From contig JAAUUH010000020.1 in NCBI GenBank assembly GCA_012031145.1, positions 1 to 36,346 on the forward strand: 36,346 bases of DNA. Reading direction: 5' to 3'. The stretch's first letter is position 1, and each line of letters opens with the position of its first letter. The notes beneath the pieces were generated by a model. That model saw only the letters and a program-made list of their open reading frames with translations. It searched no databases and was not told where the DNA came from. This stretch comes from Oscillatoriales cyanobacterium SM2_2_1 (GTDB lineage: Bacteria > Cyanobacteriota > Cyanobacteriia > Pseudanabaenales > Pseudanabaenaceae). Below are positions 26,047 to 34,582 of the stretch, piece by piece. The position numbers were made by a program, and so were the translations under genes.

Positions 26047-26592
26047 TTAGAGGGTGGAGAGTTCTTTTTCTTTGTCGGCGGTTACTTGATCCAGCTTTTT
26101 GATGTATTTCTCAGTGAGTTTTTCCACCAATTCTTGCTGCTTCTTGGCTTCATCTTCCGAGAGTTCCTTGGCTTTTTCCTGCTTACGGATGGCATCGATG
26201 GCATCACGGCGAATATTGCGAATCGATACCTTACCTTCCTCAGCCAGTTTGGCGACGGTTTTGACCAGTTCTTTCCGCCGTTCGGCAGTCAATGCAGGGA
26301 TATTAAGACGAATAGAACTGCCATCGTTGTTGGGGGTCAGACCAATATCCGATTCTGAAATGGCACGCTCAATACTGGACATTACCGAGCGGTCAAAGGG
26401 CTGGATCAGCAGGGTGGAAGAGTCGGGGGTTGAGACATTCGCCAGGGACTTGAGAGGCGTTGGGGTGCCGTAATATTCCAGCGTGATGCGATCTAGCAAC
26501 GCCGCATTGGCCCGACCGGTTCGCACCGTATTGAAATTACTTTGGGTGGACTCGATCGCCTTTTGCATCCGCGCCTCAACATCAATCGACAT
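26047..26592 (-). CDS. frr: Ribosome recycling factor
   Basis: 181 residues from [16 protein letters not shown]; the standard length (about 182). RRF signatures: [31 protein letters not shown], then the C-terminal three-helix stretch VRNI-type [18 protein letters not shown]. It splits post-termination ribosomes together with EF-G. The start at 26592 has GGAGG seven bases upstream, better than the in-frame ATG at 26610. It overlaps the end of pyrH by 11 bases, the usual pyrH-frr coupling. Confidence 0.96.
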   Translation of the reverse strand: MSIDVEARMQKAIESTQSNFNTVRTGRANAALLDRITLEYYGTPTPLKSLANVSTPDSSTLLIQPFDRSVMSSIERAISESDIGLTPNNDGSSIRLNIPALTAERRKELVKTVAKLAEEGKVSIRNIRRDAIDAIRKQEKAKELSEDEAKKQQELVEKLTEKYIKKLDQVTADKEKELSTL

Positions 26593-27319
26593 TACAACTT
26601 CCTCCGACATAGGTGCCAATAGATTCTCCCATAACCGCCCGCTGAATATTGCCGTCCACACCCAGATCAAACACAATGATCGGCAGGTCGTTTTCCTTGC
26701 ATAGGGCAAAGGCCGTTGCATCCATCACCTTGAGGTCTTTGCTGAGGGCATGGTCGTAGGTAAGGGTCTGAAACTTGCGGGCATCGGGATTACGCTTGGG
26801 GTCACTATCATAAATGCCATCCACCCGAGTGGCCTTAAAAATAATTTCGGCGTTGATCTCCGCACCACGCAGTGCCGCCGTGGTGTCGGTGGTAAAAAAG
26901 GGATTGCCCGAACCGGCACCAAAGATCACGACCCGTTTGTTCTCTAGGTGGCGAATGGCCCGCCGCCGAATGTAGGGTTCAGCGACCTCTTGCATGGCGA
27001 TCGCCGTCAACACTCGTGTTGGTACCGGCTGGGGTAAGCGCTCTAGGGCATCTTGCAAGGTGAGGGCATTCATGACCGTAGCAATCATGCCAATATAGTC
27101 GGCTGTGGCCCGATCCATCCCCTGGGCTGCTGCATTCACCCCACGAAAAATGTTGCCGCCGCCTACAACAATTGCCACTTCCACTCCTGCCTGCACAACA
27201 GCCGCAATCTGTTGGGCAATGTCATGTACCACTTGGGTGTCAATGCCATAGGTGCGATCACCCATCAGCGCTTCCCCACTTAGTTTCAGTAGAACCCGCT
27301 TATATTTGAGGCTTGTCAT
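26582..27319 (-). CDS. pyrH: UMP kinase
   Basis: 245 residues, bacterial amino-acid-kinase-fold UMP kinase. [15 protein letters not shown] is the phosphate-binding N-terminus, [11 protein letters not shown] the second glycine loop, and [20 protein letters not shown] the UMP/GTP site; [20 protein letters not shown] is the ATP-binding region. It makes UDP from UMP for pyrimidine and sugar-nucleotide synthesis. It lies 12 bases after the pentapeptide gene and runs into frr. Confidence 0.97.
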   Translation of the reverse strand: MTSLKYKRVLLKLSGEALMGDRTYGIDTQVVHDIAQQIAAVVQAGVEVAIVVGGGNIFRGVNAAAQGMDRATADYIGMIATVMNALTLQDALERLPQPVPTRVLTAIAMQEVAEPYIRRRAIRHLENKRVVIFGAGSGNPFFTTDTTAALRGAEINAEIIFKATRVDGIYDSDPKRNPDARKFQTLTYDHALSKDLKVMDATAFALCKENDLPIIVFDLGVDGNIQRAVMGESIGTYVGGSCNVD

Positions 27320-27331
27320 GCTGATGCGCTA

Positions 27332-28204
27332 CTAGTCCGAAGCCGATTCTACGGCATAGAGGGACGCTTCTGTCAGATCAGTGCCGTTGAGGTTAGCACC
27401 GCTGAGGTTGGCCCGCAACAAATTGGCCCCATTCAGGCTAGCTTTATAAAAATTAGTCTTAGTCAAGTTGGCTCCATCGAGCATCGCTTGCCCCAAAATC
27501 GCCTCGGTTAAAAAGGCCCCGTTGAGATCGGCATCCTGCAAATTGGCATGGCTCAAAATGGCATGGCTGAGGTTGGCCCCCGCCAACTCCACCCGGATCA
27601 GCAGGGCTTCGGTAAGGTTGGCTCCGTAAAAATTGGCATTTTTAGCATCGGCCTCAGTCAAATCCCCATGGTTGAGTTTGGCATCACTAAAGCTGGCTCC
27701 CTCTAGATTAGCGCCCCGTAGGCAGGCCCCTTGGAGCCGTGCCCCATCCAGGTTTGCTCCCTTAAGGAAGGCTTCCGTCAGATTAGCGCCTTCCAGGTTG
27801 GCATCGAGCAAAAAAGTACCGCTGAGATTAGCCCCACTGAGGTCGGCTCCGTTCAAATCCGCACTGTTGAGGTTAGCCCCAGTCAAGTCCGTCTCCCGCA
27901 GGTTAGCCTGCCCCATTTTTGCACCCTGAAGATCGGCTTTGACCATGGTGGCCCCCTGAAGGTTAGCGGCGACTAGGAGCACCTGACTGAGATTGGCCCG
28001 GAAAAAGTTGGCGGCGGTCAGGTCAGCCCGGGTAAGGTTAGCCTCGTTAAGGTTAGCGCCGGAAAAGTTGACTTCCACCAAGCAGGCCTGCAAAAGGATA
28101 ATTTCACTCAGGCTAGCCCCACCGAAGTTTTCCCGACTGAGATCGGCGGTACTAAAATCCCGAAATCCCTGTTTATATTTAGTAATTAATTCCCCAGCAT
28201 TCAT
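27332..28204 (-). CDS. Pentapeptide repeat protein
   Basis: 290 residues from MNAGELITKYKQGFRDFSTA; this opening, an elided helix plus DF-x-x-A/V-DL, is common in cyanobacterial pentapeptide proteins. From residue 30 to the end the chain is almost only A(D/N)LXX repeats (AANFFRANLSQVLLVAANL, GANLNSADLNGADLSGANL), predicting a right-handed quadrilateral beta-helix of about 12 turns. No membrane segment or enzyme domain. Function unknown. The start at 28204 replaces an in-frame TTG at 28216. It sits 13 bases after a second pentapeptide gene and 12 before pyrH. Confidence 0.88.
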   Translation of the reverse strand: MNAGELITKYKQGFRDFSTADLSRENFGGASLSEIILLQACLVEVNFSGANLNEANLTRADLTAANFFRANLSQVLLVAANLQGATMVKADLQGAKMGQANLRETDLTGANLNSADLNGADLSGANLSGTFLLDANLEGANLTEAFLKGANLDGARLQGACLRGANLEGASFSDAKLNHGDLTEADAKNANFYGANLTEALLIRVELAGANLSHAILSHANLQDADLNGAFLTEAILGQAMLDGANLTKTNFYKASLNGANLLRANLSGANLNGTDLTEASLYAVESASD

Positions 28205-28217
28205 AGCAATTCTCAAG

Positions 28218-29423
28218 TTAGGCAGAGGTGCGATCGGTGGGCATAATTGCGCCAGTCAAATTCGCCCCATCTAAGTTTGTCCATAGCAAAAATGCTCCCC
28301 GAAGGTTCGTCCACAGTAAAAATGCACCCTTAAGGTCAGCACCCGTAAGGCATGCATGGCTGAGGTTGGCCCGATTTAGATTGGCCCGGTTGAGGTTGGC
28401 CCCGTTAAGAATCGCTTCGTCCAAATTGGCACCGGTCAAATTAGCATCGCTAAGGTTGGCATTGTGCAGATTGGCGCGCATCAGTAGCGCATCGCGCAGG
28501 TCGGCACCCCGCAGGTCGGCACTACTGAGGCTGGCACCGCGCAAGTTGGCACCCCGCAGGTCGGCACCACTGAGGTTAACATTGGTGAGATTGGCGCCAT
28601 TAAAGTTCACACTGCGCAAATTGGCGTGGGTCAGAAAAGCTCCCGTTAGGTTCGTCCAACTGAGATCAGCATCTGTGAGGTTGCCATCGTTAAAGTTGGT
28701 GGCAGTCAAGTCGGAACCAGAGAGATTGGCTTGGGTGAGGTTGGCCCCGATCAAGTTAGCCCAGCCCAGATTGGCGCGACTGAGGCTACAGCCAGTGAGA
28801 TCGGCTCCCATGAGGTCGGCAGCATTGAGGTTGCTCTCGTTGAGAATGGCATCGGTCAGAATGGCATGGTGAAGTTCTGCACCGGACAACATGCATTCAC
28901 TGAGGTCGGCACGGGTGAGAATGGCTTCATGGGCGATCGCCCCGCTGAGGTTGGCTTTGGTGAGCATCGCTCCCGACCAATCGGCCCGGCTGAGATCGGC
29001 TCCAACCAAAATCGCCTCGACAAAAAATGCTCCCAAACCACGGCTTTCGCAAAGGTTTGCCCCGCTCAAGCTCGCTGCCGTAAAGCTGGCCAGGCTAAAG
29101 TCAGCTCGATATAGCCGTGCTCCATTCAAAATTGCTTCATTGAGGTTAGCCCCAGCCAAGCAGGCTTCTTCCAGTTGGGCCTGTTGCAAATCAGCCCGGC
29201 ACAAAAACGCAGCCGACAGGTTGGCTTCATTGAGGTTTGATTGTGCTAGGGTGGCGCGATTGAGGTCAGCGCCATTAAGAAAAGCGCCGGAGAGGTTAGC
29301 CCCTGTGAGATCCGTTCCAGATAAACTGGCTTCTGCCAAATTCACCCGCCTAAGGTCGGCTCCTTGCAGTTTGGTGCCCAAGAGATTGGCGCGGGTCAGG
29401 GTAGCACGGCTAAGGTCGGTCAC
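28218..29423 (-). CDS. Pentapeptide repeat protein, longer
   Basis: 401 residues built entirely of A(N/D)LXX repeats from MTDLSRATLTRANLLGTKL to ANLTGAIMPTD, enough for about 19 to 20 turns of a beta-helix. There is no leader, membrane segment or attached domain. Internal blocks such as GADLRGANLRGASL recur, suggesting expansion by duplication. First gene of the six-gene minus-strand run that leads into pyrH-frr-recA. The long plus-strand frames opposite it are a by-product of the repeat codon pattern. Confidence 0.88.
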   Translation of the reverse strand: MTDLSRATLTRANLLGTKLQGADLRRVNLAEASLSGTDLTGANLSGAFLNGADLNRATLAQSNLNEANLSAAFLCRADLQQAQLEEACLAGANLNEAILNGARLYRADFSLASFTAASLSGANLCESRGLGAFFVEAILVGADLSRADWSGAMLTKANLSGAIAHEAILTRADLSECMLSGAELHHAILTDAILNESNLNAADLMGADLTGCSLSRANLGWANLIGANLTQANLSGSDLTATNFNDGNLTDADLSWTNLTGAFLTHANLRSVNFNGANLTNVNLSGADLRGANLRGASLSSADLRGADLRDALLMRANLHNANLSDANLTGANLDEAILNGANLNRANLNRANLSHACLTGADLKGAFLLWTNLRGAFLLWTNLDGANLTGAIMPTDRTSA

Positions 29424-29583
29424 GGTGGTGATGCTCCTTGGGGGAGTTCGTTGCTTTCAGAATACCCTACAGTTCCAACGGTCCGACAAGATTACAATAT
29501 TTGGCTGAGATTCCCGGCCATGCCCATTTGGCATAGTTAGCAGGCGGAATTAAAGGGTGTTTTAATTCATAATTAAAAGGCCA

Positions 29584-29617
29584 TAAAAAAACATCTGGAA
29601 TTGGGATTCCAAATGTT
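29584..29617 (-). terminator. Intrinsic terminator of petBD
   Basis: On the minus strand, AACATTTGGAAT, loop CCCA, ATTCCAGATGTT, then a run of seven T. The 12-bp stem has a single mismatch. It lies about 145 bases past the petD stop and is correctly oriented for petBD. Confidence 0.8.
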
Positions 29618-29668
29618 TGTTAATGTCTGGAGATGCGTGGAGCGATCACAAATGCCAAATTCATGATT

Positions 29669-29757
29669 AAGATCTATAAACCAGCTTTAAGATCTATAAA
29701 TTAGCTCCAAGCTAGAAGGAGCCTAGCTCCAGGCTAAACAGATCGGCTCCAAGCTAA
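29669..29757. repeat. Short imperfect direct repeats just past petD
   Basis: AAGATCTATAAA at 29669 and 29689 gives a 20-base period, followed by several GCTCCAAGCTA/GCTCCAGGCTA copies up to 29757. They lie in the 3' untranslated part of the petBD transcript. Confidence 0.6.
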
Positions 29758-29761
29758 GGCT

Positions 29762-30247
29762 CTAAAACAAACCTAGGGTCAAGGATTTGTCGATGGGCAG
29801 CGTGGCGCCAATGCCCAGATAAATCGTAAAAAACGTACCAAACATAAAAATTACCATAGCCACAGGGCGACGGAATGGATTTTGAAACTTATTCACGTTC
29901 TCGATAAAGGGAATCAAGGTCAACCCTAGGGGTACTGCTGCCATCAGCACAATTCCCAAAAGCTTGTTAGGAACCACACGTAGAATTTGGAACACGGGGT
30001 ATAGGAACCACTCGGGTAAGATTTCTAGGGGCGTGGCAAAGGGATTGGCGGGCTCACCAATCAATGTCGGATCAAGGACGGCGAGGCCAACACATAGGGC
30101 GATCGTCGCCATGATGCATACAGGAAAGATGTAAAGCAGATCGTTGGGCCAAGCTGGCTCACCGTAGTAATTGTGCCCCATGCCCTTTTCCAGTTTGGCG
30201 CGGAGGGCAGGATCGTTAAGGTTGGGCAGTTTTTGAACTTTAGACAT
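29762..30247 (-). CDS. petD: Cytochrome b6f complex subunit IV
   Basis: 161 residues, complete. [20 protein letters not shown] is the conserved N-terminus, [21 protein letters not shown] carries the quinol-site PEW(F/Y) motif, and three membrane segments follow. Subunit IV with cytochrome b6 forms the quinol-oxidising core in the thylakoid membrane, linking photosystems II and I. It lies 48 bases after petB, as in other cyanobacteria. Confidence 0.98.
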   Translation of the reverse strand: MSKVQKLPNLNDPALRAKLEKGMGHNYYGEPAWPNDLLYIFPVCIMATIALCVGLAVLDPTLIGEPANPFATPLEILPEWFLYPVFQILRVVPNKLLGIVLMAAVPLGLTLIPFIENVNKFQNPFRRPVAMVIFMFGTFFTIYLGIGATLPIDKSLTLGLF

Positions 30248-30295
30248 GGGTTCGAGTCCTGTGAATGCTTTGAAATTATTGACAGTGAAGTAATT

Positions 30296-30943
30296 CTACA
30301 GTGGGCCGGAAATGCCTTGTTTACGAATCATGAGGAAGTGCATCAACATGAAAACAGCTATCAGCCATGGCAACACAAAGGTATGCAAACTATAGAATCG
30401 CGTGAGAGTGGATTGGCCAACACTTTCACCACCGCGCAGTAGTTCGACGATCGCACTACCAACCACGGGAATGGCTTCGGGAACCCCCGATACAATTTTG
30501 ACTGCCCAATAGCCCACCTGATCCCAGGGCAGAGAGTAGCCTGTGACACCAAAGGATACAGTAATCACGGCCAATACCACGCCCGTGACCCAAGTGAGTT
30601 CCCGGGGTTTCTTAAAACCACCAGTGAGATAGACTCGGAACACATGGAGAATCATCATCAAAACCATCATGCTGGCAGACCAGCGGTGGACAGAGCGAAT
30701 CAGCCAACCGAAATTGACGTCGGTCATGATGTATCGCACAGAGTCAAAGGCTTCAGCGACCGTAGGCTTGTAATAGAAGGTCATGGCAAAGCCCGTGGCA
30801 AACTGAATCAAAAAGCAGGTCAGGGTAATGCCACCAAGACAGTAGAAGATATTGACGTGGGGGGGTACATATTTGCTAGTAACGTCTTCAATCAGCGCAT
30901 CGACTTCGAGGCGCTCATTGAACCATTCATAAACCTTACTCAT
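30296..30943 (-). CDS. petB: Cytochrome b6
   Basis: 215 residues, complete, with four membrane segments. The heme ligands are in [20 protein letters not shown] and, in the fourth helix, [19 protein letters not shown]; the Cys for the extra heme ci is in [11 protein letters not shown]. It forms the heme-bearing core of the cytochrome b6f complex. No clear ribosome binding site precedes the ATG (GACTTTTCCT). It is divergent from the TrpD-like gene, with about 150 bases of shared upstream DNA. Confidence 0.98.
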   Translation of the reverse strand: MSKVYEWFNERLEVDALIEDVTSKYVPPHVNIFYCLGGITLTCFLIQFATGFAMTFYYKPTVAEAFDSVRYIMTDVNFGWLIRSVHRWSASMMVLMMILHVFRVYLTGGFKKPRELTWVTGVVLAVITVSFGVTGYSLPWDQVGYWAVKIVSGVPEAIPVVGSAIVELLRGGESVGQSTLTRFYSLHTFVLPWLIAVFMLMHFLMIRKQGISGPL

Positions 30944-31094
30944 AGGAAAAGTCCGTGGAAATCAATAGGGGACAAGGGTGGCAATAAACTTTCATTGTGA
31001 TTGTGACGTATTGTAAGGGCGGGAGAAGCTTTTTTTGTTAGTTCTTAATAGTTCTGCACATTTGCCAGAATGGGAACAGTGTAGTGGTTTTGAC

Positions 31095-32128
31095 ATGAGT
31101 GAGCGGTTTCGGGAATTGCTGAAAAAATTGGCGGTGGGCCCCAATCGAGTAAGGATCTCACCCGTGGGGAAGCGGCGATCGCCCTAGAGATGATGGTGCG
31201 GGGGGAAGCAACGCCAGCCCAAATCGGCGCGTTTCTTATTGCCCACCGGATGAAGCGCCCGACTCCAGAGGAATTAGCAGGGATGTTGGATGCCTGGGAT
31301 GGGCTGATCACGGGGATCGCTCCCCTGGCTTCGGCAGAGCGAATGATGGTGATGGGGTCTCCCTACGACGGGCGATCGCGGACGGCGACGGTGACGCCCA
31401 TGGTAGCGCTTCTCCTGGCAGCCGCAGGCCAGCGAGTGCTGCTCCATGGCGGGGATGTGATGCCCCCTAAACTGGGGGTGCCCTTAGTAGCGGTATGGCG
31501 GGCCATGGGTATTCATTGGCCCAGGTTGGTAGGCGATCGCCTACGGGAAGTTCTAGAGATGACGGGTGTGGGGTTTTGGTACGCCCCTACCCACGCCCCG
31601 TTGATGACCACTCTGATCCCCTATCGGGAACAACTAGGCAAGCGTCCGCCCCTGGCAACCTTGGAGCTGATGGCGTCTCCCTACGGGGGGGCACAGTCGG
31701 TAGTGGCAGGGTTCGTGCATCCGCCGACGGAGGCACTGATTCGGGAAGCCCTAGTGCTGCGCCAAGTGGAGGCGTTTGTGATGGTCAAGGGTTTGGAGGG
31801 GAGTGTTGACTTGCCCTGTCACCGGCCGGTGGTGGTGCTGCGAGGTGCGCCCCAGTCCCATGAACGGCTGACCCTAGCGGCCAAAGACTATGGGTTTCAG
31901 GGCCCAGAGGTGGCGATCGCCCCAGTAGCGGATTTACCCGATTTGTATCGCCACAACCTAGAATTTCGGCGCACGATCCTCTGGAATGTGGGGTGTTACC
32001 TTTGGCTTGGCGGCTTGTGCACCGATGTGGCGGCGGGGATTCAACGGGCGGAGGATCTGTGGACATCGGGAGCAGCGATCGACCTATGGGAAAAACTGCA
32101 GCACCTTACGGCGATGGCTGATGGGTGA
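31095..32128 (+). pseudogene. Anthranilate phosphoribosyltransferase-like (TrpD2-type) protein, one frame break
   Basis: The gene opens MSERFRELLKKLAVG at 31095 and then loses frame at the C4 run 31139-31142; one more C restores QSSKDLTRGEAAIALEMMVR and the rest (MKRPTPEELAGMLDAWDGL, TATVTPMVALLLAAAGQRVL, GGDVMPPKLGVPL), open to 32128. That makes about 345 residues, the length of this cyanobacterial family. The catalytic parts of real TrpD (GTGGD, the KxxD and DE motifs) are altered: SPYDGRSRTATVTP stands for the PRPP loop. Anthranilate activity is unlikely and the substrate is unknown. It overlaps RNase PH tail-to-tail by 23 bases. Confidence 0.75.
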
Positions 32129-32810
32129 ATAGCTCGGAGATTCCCTTTTCAGCTAGGTCTAACATGCGGTTGAGTTGGGAGCGGCTAAAGGGTTCCGCCT
32201 CGGCGGTGCCCTGCAGTTCCACCAAATTCAACTGTTGGTCCATCACGACATTGAGGTCAACACTGGCAGCCACGTCCTCCAGATAGTTTAGGTCTAGGAT
32301 GGGTTCGCCATCGACCAAACCCACGGACACCGCAGCGATCGCCCGTTGGAGGGGAGAGACCGTCAGCACCCCAGTGGACAGCAGCCGCTGAACGGCCAAA
32401 ACCAGAGCCCCGTAGCCCCCGGTAATTCCGGCCGTGCGAGTGCCACCATCGGCCTGCAAGACATCTACATCAACGACCAAAGTGATGCCGGGCATTTTTT
32501 CCAGATCTACCGATGCCCTCAGACTGCGACCTATTAGCCGTTGAATTTCCTCACTGCGTCCCGATGGTCTTAGGGATTGGCGAGGTTGGGTGGCCGCGGG
32601 CAAAAGACGATATTCGGCCGTCAACCAGCCACGGTTGGGCTGCTGCCACTTGGGGATGCCCAGCTCCACTGCGACGGTGCACAGCACCTGGGTAGCGCCA
32701 AAGCCAATCAGCACTGAGCCAAGGGGGTGGGGCATAAATTCTTTGACCAAACGCACCGGCCGCAACTGATCAGCCATTCTTCCATCGGCGCGAAGGCGCG
32801 TTTCTGCCAT
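32106..32810 (-). CDS. rph: Ribonuclease PH
   Basis: 234 residues from MAETRLRADGRMADQLRPV; full length. Signatures: phosphate-binding R in GRSLRASVDLEKM, VDVDVLQADGGTRTAGITGG, and the metal-binding LVDGEPILDLNYLED. It trims tRNA 3' ends using phosphate. The start at 32810 is chosen since the family begins close to the RxDGR motif; the longer frame adds 11 atypical residues. Confidence 0.93.
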   Translation of the reverse strand: MAETRLRADGRMADQLRPVRLVKEFMPHPLGSVLIGFGATQVLCTVAVELGIPKWQQPNRGWLTAEYRLLPAATQPRQSLRPSGRSEEIQRLIGRSLRASVDLEKMPGITLVVDVDVLQADGGTRTAGITGGYGALVLAVQRLLSTGVLTVSPLQRAIAAVSVGLVDGEPILDLNYLEDVAASVDLNVVMDQQLNLVELQGTAEAEPFSRSQLNRMLDLAEKGISELFTHQPSP

Positions 32811-33410
32811 AAATGTCGATTCCCACAAAATTCCGCCCATCATATCAAGACGGACTCCCTAGCGCGGTAGGAACTGCTGCCATTTTTTTAACGGGTCTGC
32901 TGTGTCGGAATTCATAGCCTAGAGGATCGCGCCATGCTCCGCTGGAACAGGAATTTAGGGTGAGGATGGAATAGGTTCCGCGCCGGTCATATCTTCATAT
33001 CGCGTGTTTTTGCCCGCTCGCCCTAGGAGGATGTGATTTATTGGCGTCGCGATCGCCCTAGCGGTGAGCCGTGTTTCTAAAAGTTCTTTCACGCTATCTT
33101 GCTCTGTCAGGTATCAGTCAGGCTATCCAAACTAGAGGGGGCTGGCTCTGCGGGCAAACCCCCGATCACACTGGAGCAGACCGTGGGCTACGGCTACTTT
33201 TCTCCATATCAGTGGACTGTCTTAAGAACTAAGCTATAGCTATATTCGGGTAGTTTCGGACATCGAGAGAAAAGGGGAGTTGAGGGCTGCGCCCCCAGCC
33301 AGGGTTGCACCCCGTCCTAACCAAGTTATTTACGGCCATACAGCACAAAATACCCCCTCATCAGGGAGGGGGCAAGAGATTCAAGTCCAAGGGGTAATAA
33401 ACTGACCTAC
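32811..33410. other. Intergenic region between RNase PH and peroxiredoxin genes
   Basis: 600 bases. The 3' part contains a dispersed repeat (33235-33340). The remainder shows scattered HIP1-like sites and no convincing gene or RNA. Confidence 0.5.
33235..33340 (-). repeat. TATAG-ended dispersed repeat, copy 4 (inverted)
   Basis: Minus-strand reading runs from TATGGCCGTAAATAACTTGG to CCCGAATATAGCTATA and matches 10435-10549 closely in its ends and in the GGCTGGGGGCGCAGCC centre, with several substitutions. A region of CCCTC repeats lies just beyond it. Confidence 0.65.
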
Positions 33411-34052
33411 TTATTTATTAGGTTGGGGAGTCATCCGCAAATAGGGCTTAACCTCCGTTACTCCCTTAGGAAAGCGCTGCTTAGCATCTTCCGTAGAAAT
33501 TGAAGGCACCACCACGCAATCACCCCCATCTTGCCAATTGGCGGGCGTCGCCACGCTGAAGTTATCGGTGAGTTGGAGCGAGTCCAGCACCCGCAGCAAC
33601 TCATCAAAGTTTCGCCCCGTGCTAGCGGGATAGGTGAGGGTCAACCGCAGTTTTTTGTTGGGATCAATAATGAATACTGATCGCACCGTTAGGGTATTCC
33701 CTGTGGAGGAGTTGGGGTGAATCATGCCGTAGAGTTCGGAAACCTTGCGATCGCCATCGGCCAAAATCGGGTAATTAACCGTCGTCTTTTGGGTTTCATT
33801 GATGTCTTGGATCCAGCCAGTGTGGGATTCGGCGCTGTCTACACTAAGGGCAATCACCTTGGCATTCCGCTGCTCAAACTCAGATTTCAGCCGAGCCACT
33901 TCTCCCAACTCTGTGGTGCAGACGGGGGTGTAGTCGGCAGGGTGGGAAAACAACACCACCCAGCTTGTACCTGCCCACTCATAAAGCGAAATTAACCCAG
34001 CACTGGAATCTTGCTGGAAGTCGGGAACGGTATCACCGAGACGCAGTGTCAT
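33411..34052 (-). CDS. 1-Cys peroxiredoxin (Prx6 type)
   Basis: 213 residues. The peroxidatic C45 lies in DYTPVCTTELG, with the catalytic Thr and Arg (TVRSVFIIDP) in place. The long C-terminal part (ATPANWQDGGDCVVVPSIS) with the VVxPS motif is that of Prx6/1-Cys enzymes; its extra Cys is the usual one and not a proven resolving Cys. It reduces peroxides in the cytoplasm. No neighbours on the same strand; the tRNA gene is divergent from it. Confidence 0.95.
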   Translation of the reverse strand: MTLRLGDTVPDFQQDSSAGLISLYEWAGTSWVVLFSHPADYTPVCTTELGEVARLKSEFEQRNAKVIALSVDSAESHTGWIQDINETQKTTVNYPILADGDRKVSELYGMIHPNSSTGNTLTVRSVFIIDPNKKLRLTLTYPASTGRNFDELLRVLDSLQLTDNFSVATPANWQDGGDCVVVPSISTEDAKQRFPKGVTEVKPYLRMTPQPNK

Positions 34053-34198
34053 TGGACGGTATCCTCATGGAGATATGTACTTTCAAACCTGAAGTACAGT
34101 ATGCCACTGCTTGGCACTTAGCAGAATGTGAACTTAGCCATTGTTAATGATTGACGATTTCGTCCTTTTAAGGAAAGATTGTTATTCGCTGAGTTTAT

Positions 34199-34280
34199 GC
34201 GGAACTGGCGGAATTGGCAGACGCGCATGTTTCAGGTACATGTGCCGCAAGGCTTCCGGGTTCAAGTCCCGGGTTCCGCA
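34199..34280 (+). tRNA. tRNA-Leu(CAG)
   Basis: 82 bases. Acceptor stem GCGGAAC (34199-34205) pairs with GTTCCGC (34273-34279), then discriminator A. Anticodon stem CATGT/ACATG encloses TTCAGGT with anticodon CAG. A class II long variable arm (TGCCGCAAGGCT) and T-arm CCGGG-TTCAAGT-CCCGG confirm Leu. The 3' CCA is not encoded. Confidence 0.95.
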
Positions 34281-34282
34281 TT

Positions 34283-34306
34283 AAATTAATTCTTTAATTA
34301 ATTTTT
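34283..34306 (+). terminator. Probable intrinsic terminator after tRNA-Leu
   Basis: AAATTAATT, loop CTTT, AATTAATTT continuing as T5 (34302-34306). The stem is AT-only, so weak, but it follows the tRNA by two bases. Confidence 0.5.
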
Positions 34307-34582
34307 GTCTTTGTCGTGGCAAAGAATTTGGCTGGGCTTAGCTCGGCAATTCGAGACTTCGATTCCCTATTTCGCTGCCCGGAGCTATCATCATTAAGCG
34401 GTCAGATGCCTTCATGGTCAGGGTTTCGGCTTCCAGAATGCAAGATTTGACGGATGTGATACCGCTTATTCCGTAGGGTTTTTAGCTTGAACTGACGATG
34501 CGTCCTGGAATTTGAGCAACTGAACTTTGTCCTGAAATTTGCTGTCGAATAGAATTGAGTTAGTCGTTTTGTAAGTCGACCC

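Larger units (their letters stand above)
29424..29761. other. Intergenic region 3' of petD
   Basis: 338 bases without a gene. It holds the petBD terminator at 29584-29617 and a cluster of short direct repeats at 29669-29757. Confidence 0.6.

Noticed and set aside
28228-29508. Long plus-strand open frames opposite the pentapeptide genes
   Set aside because: They are by-products of the periodic A(D/N)LXX codons; their translations are low-complexity Arg/Ala/Leu repeats, and the minus-strand frames are clear family members.
31190-32128. TrpD-like gene starting at 31190
   Set aside because: Family homology continues upstream through a C4 run to the ATG at 31095, so 31190 is inside the gene.
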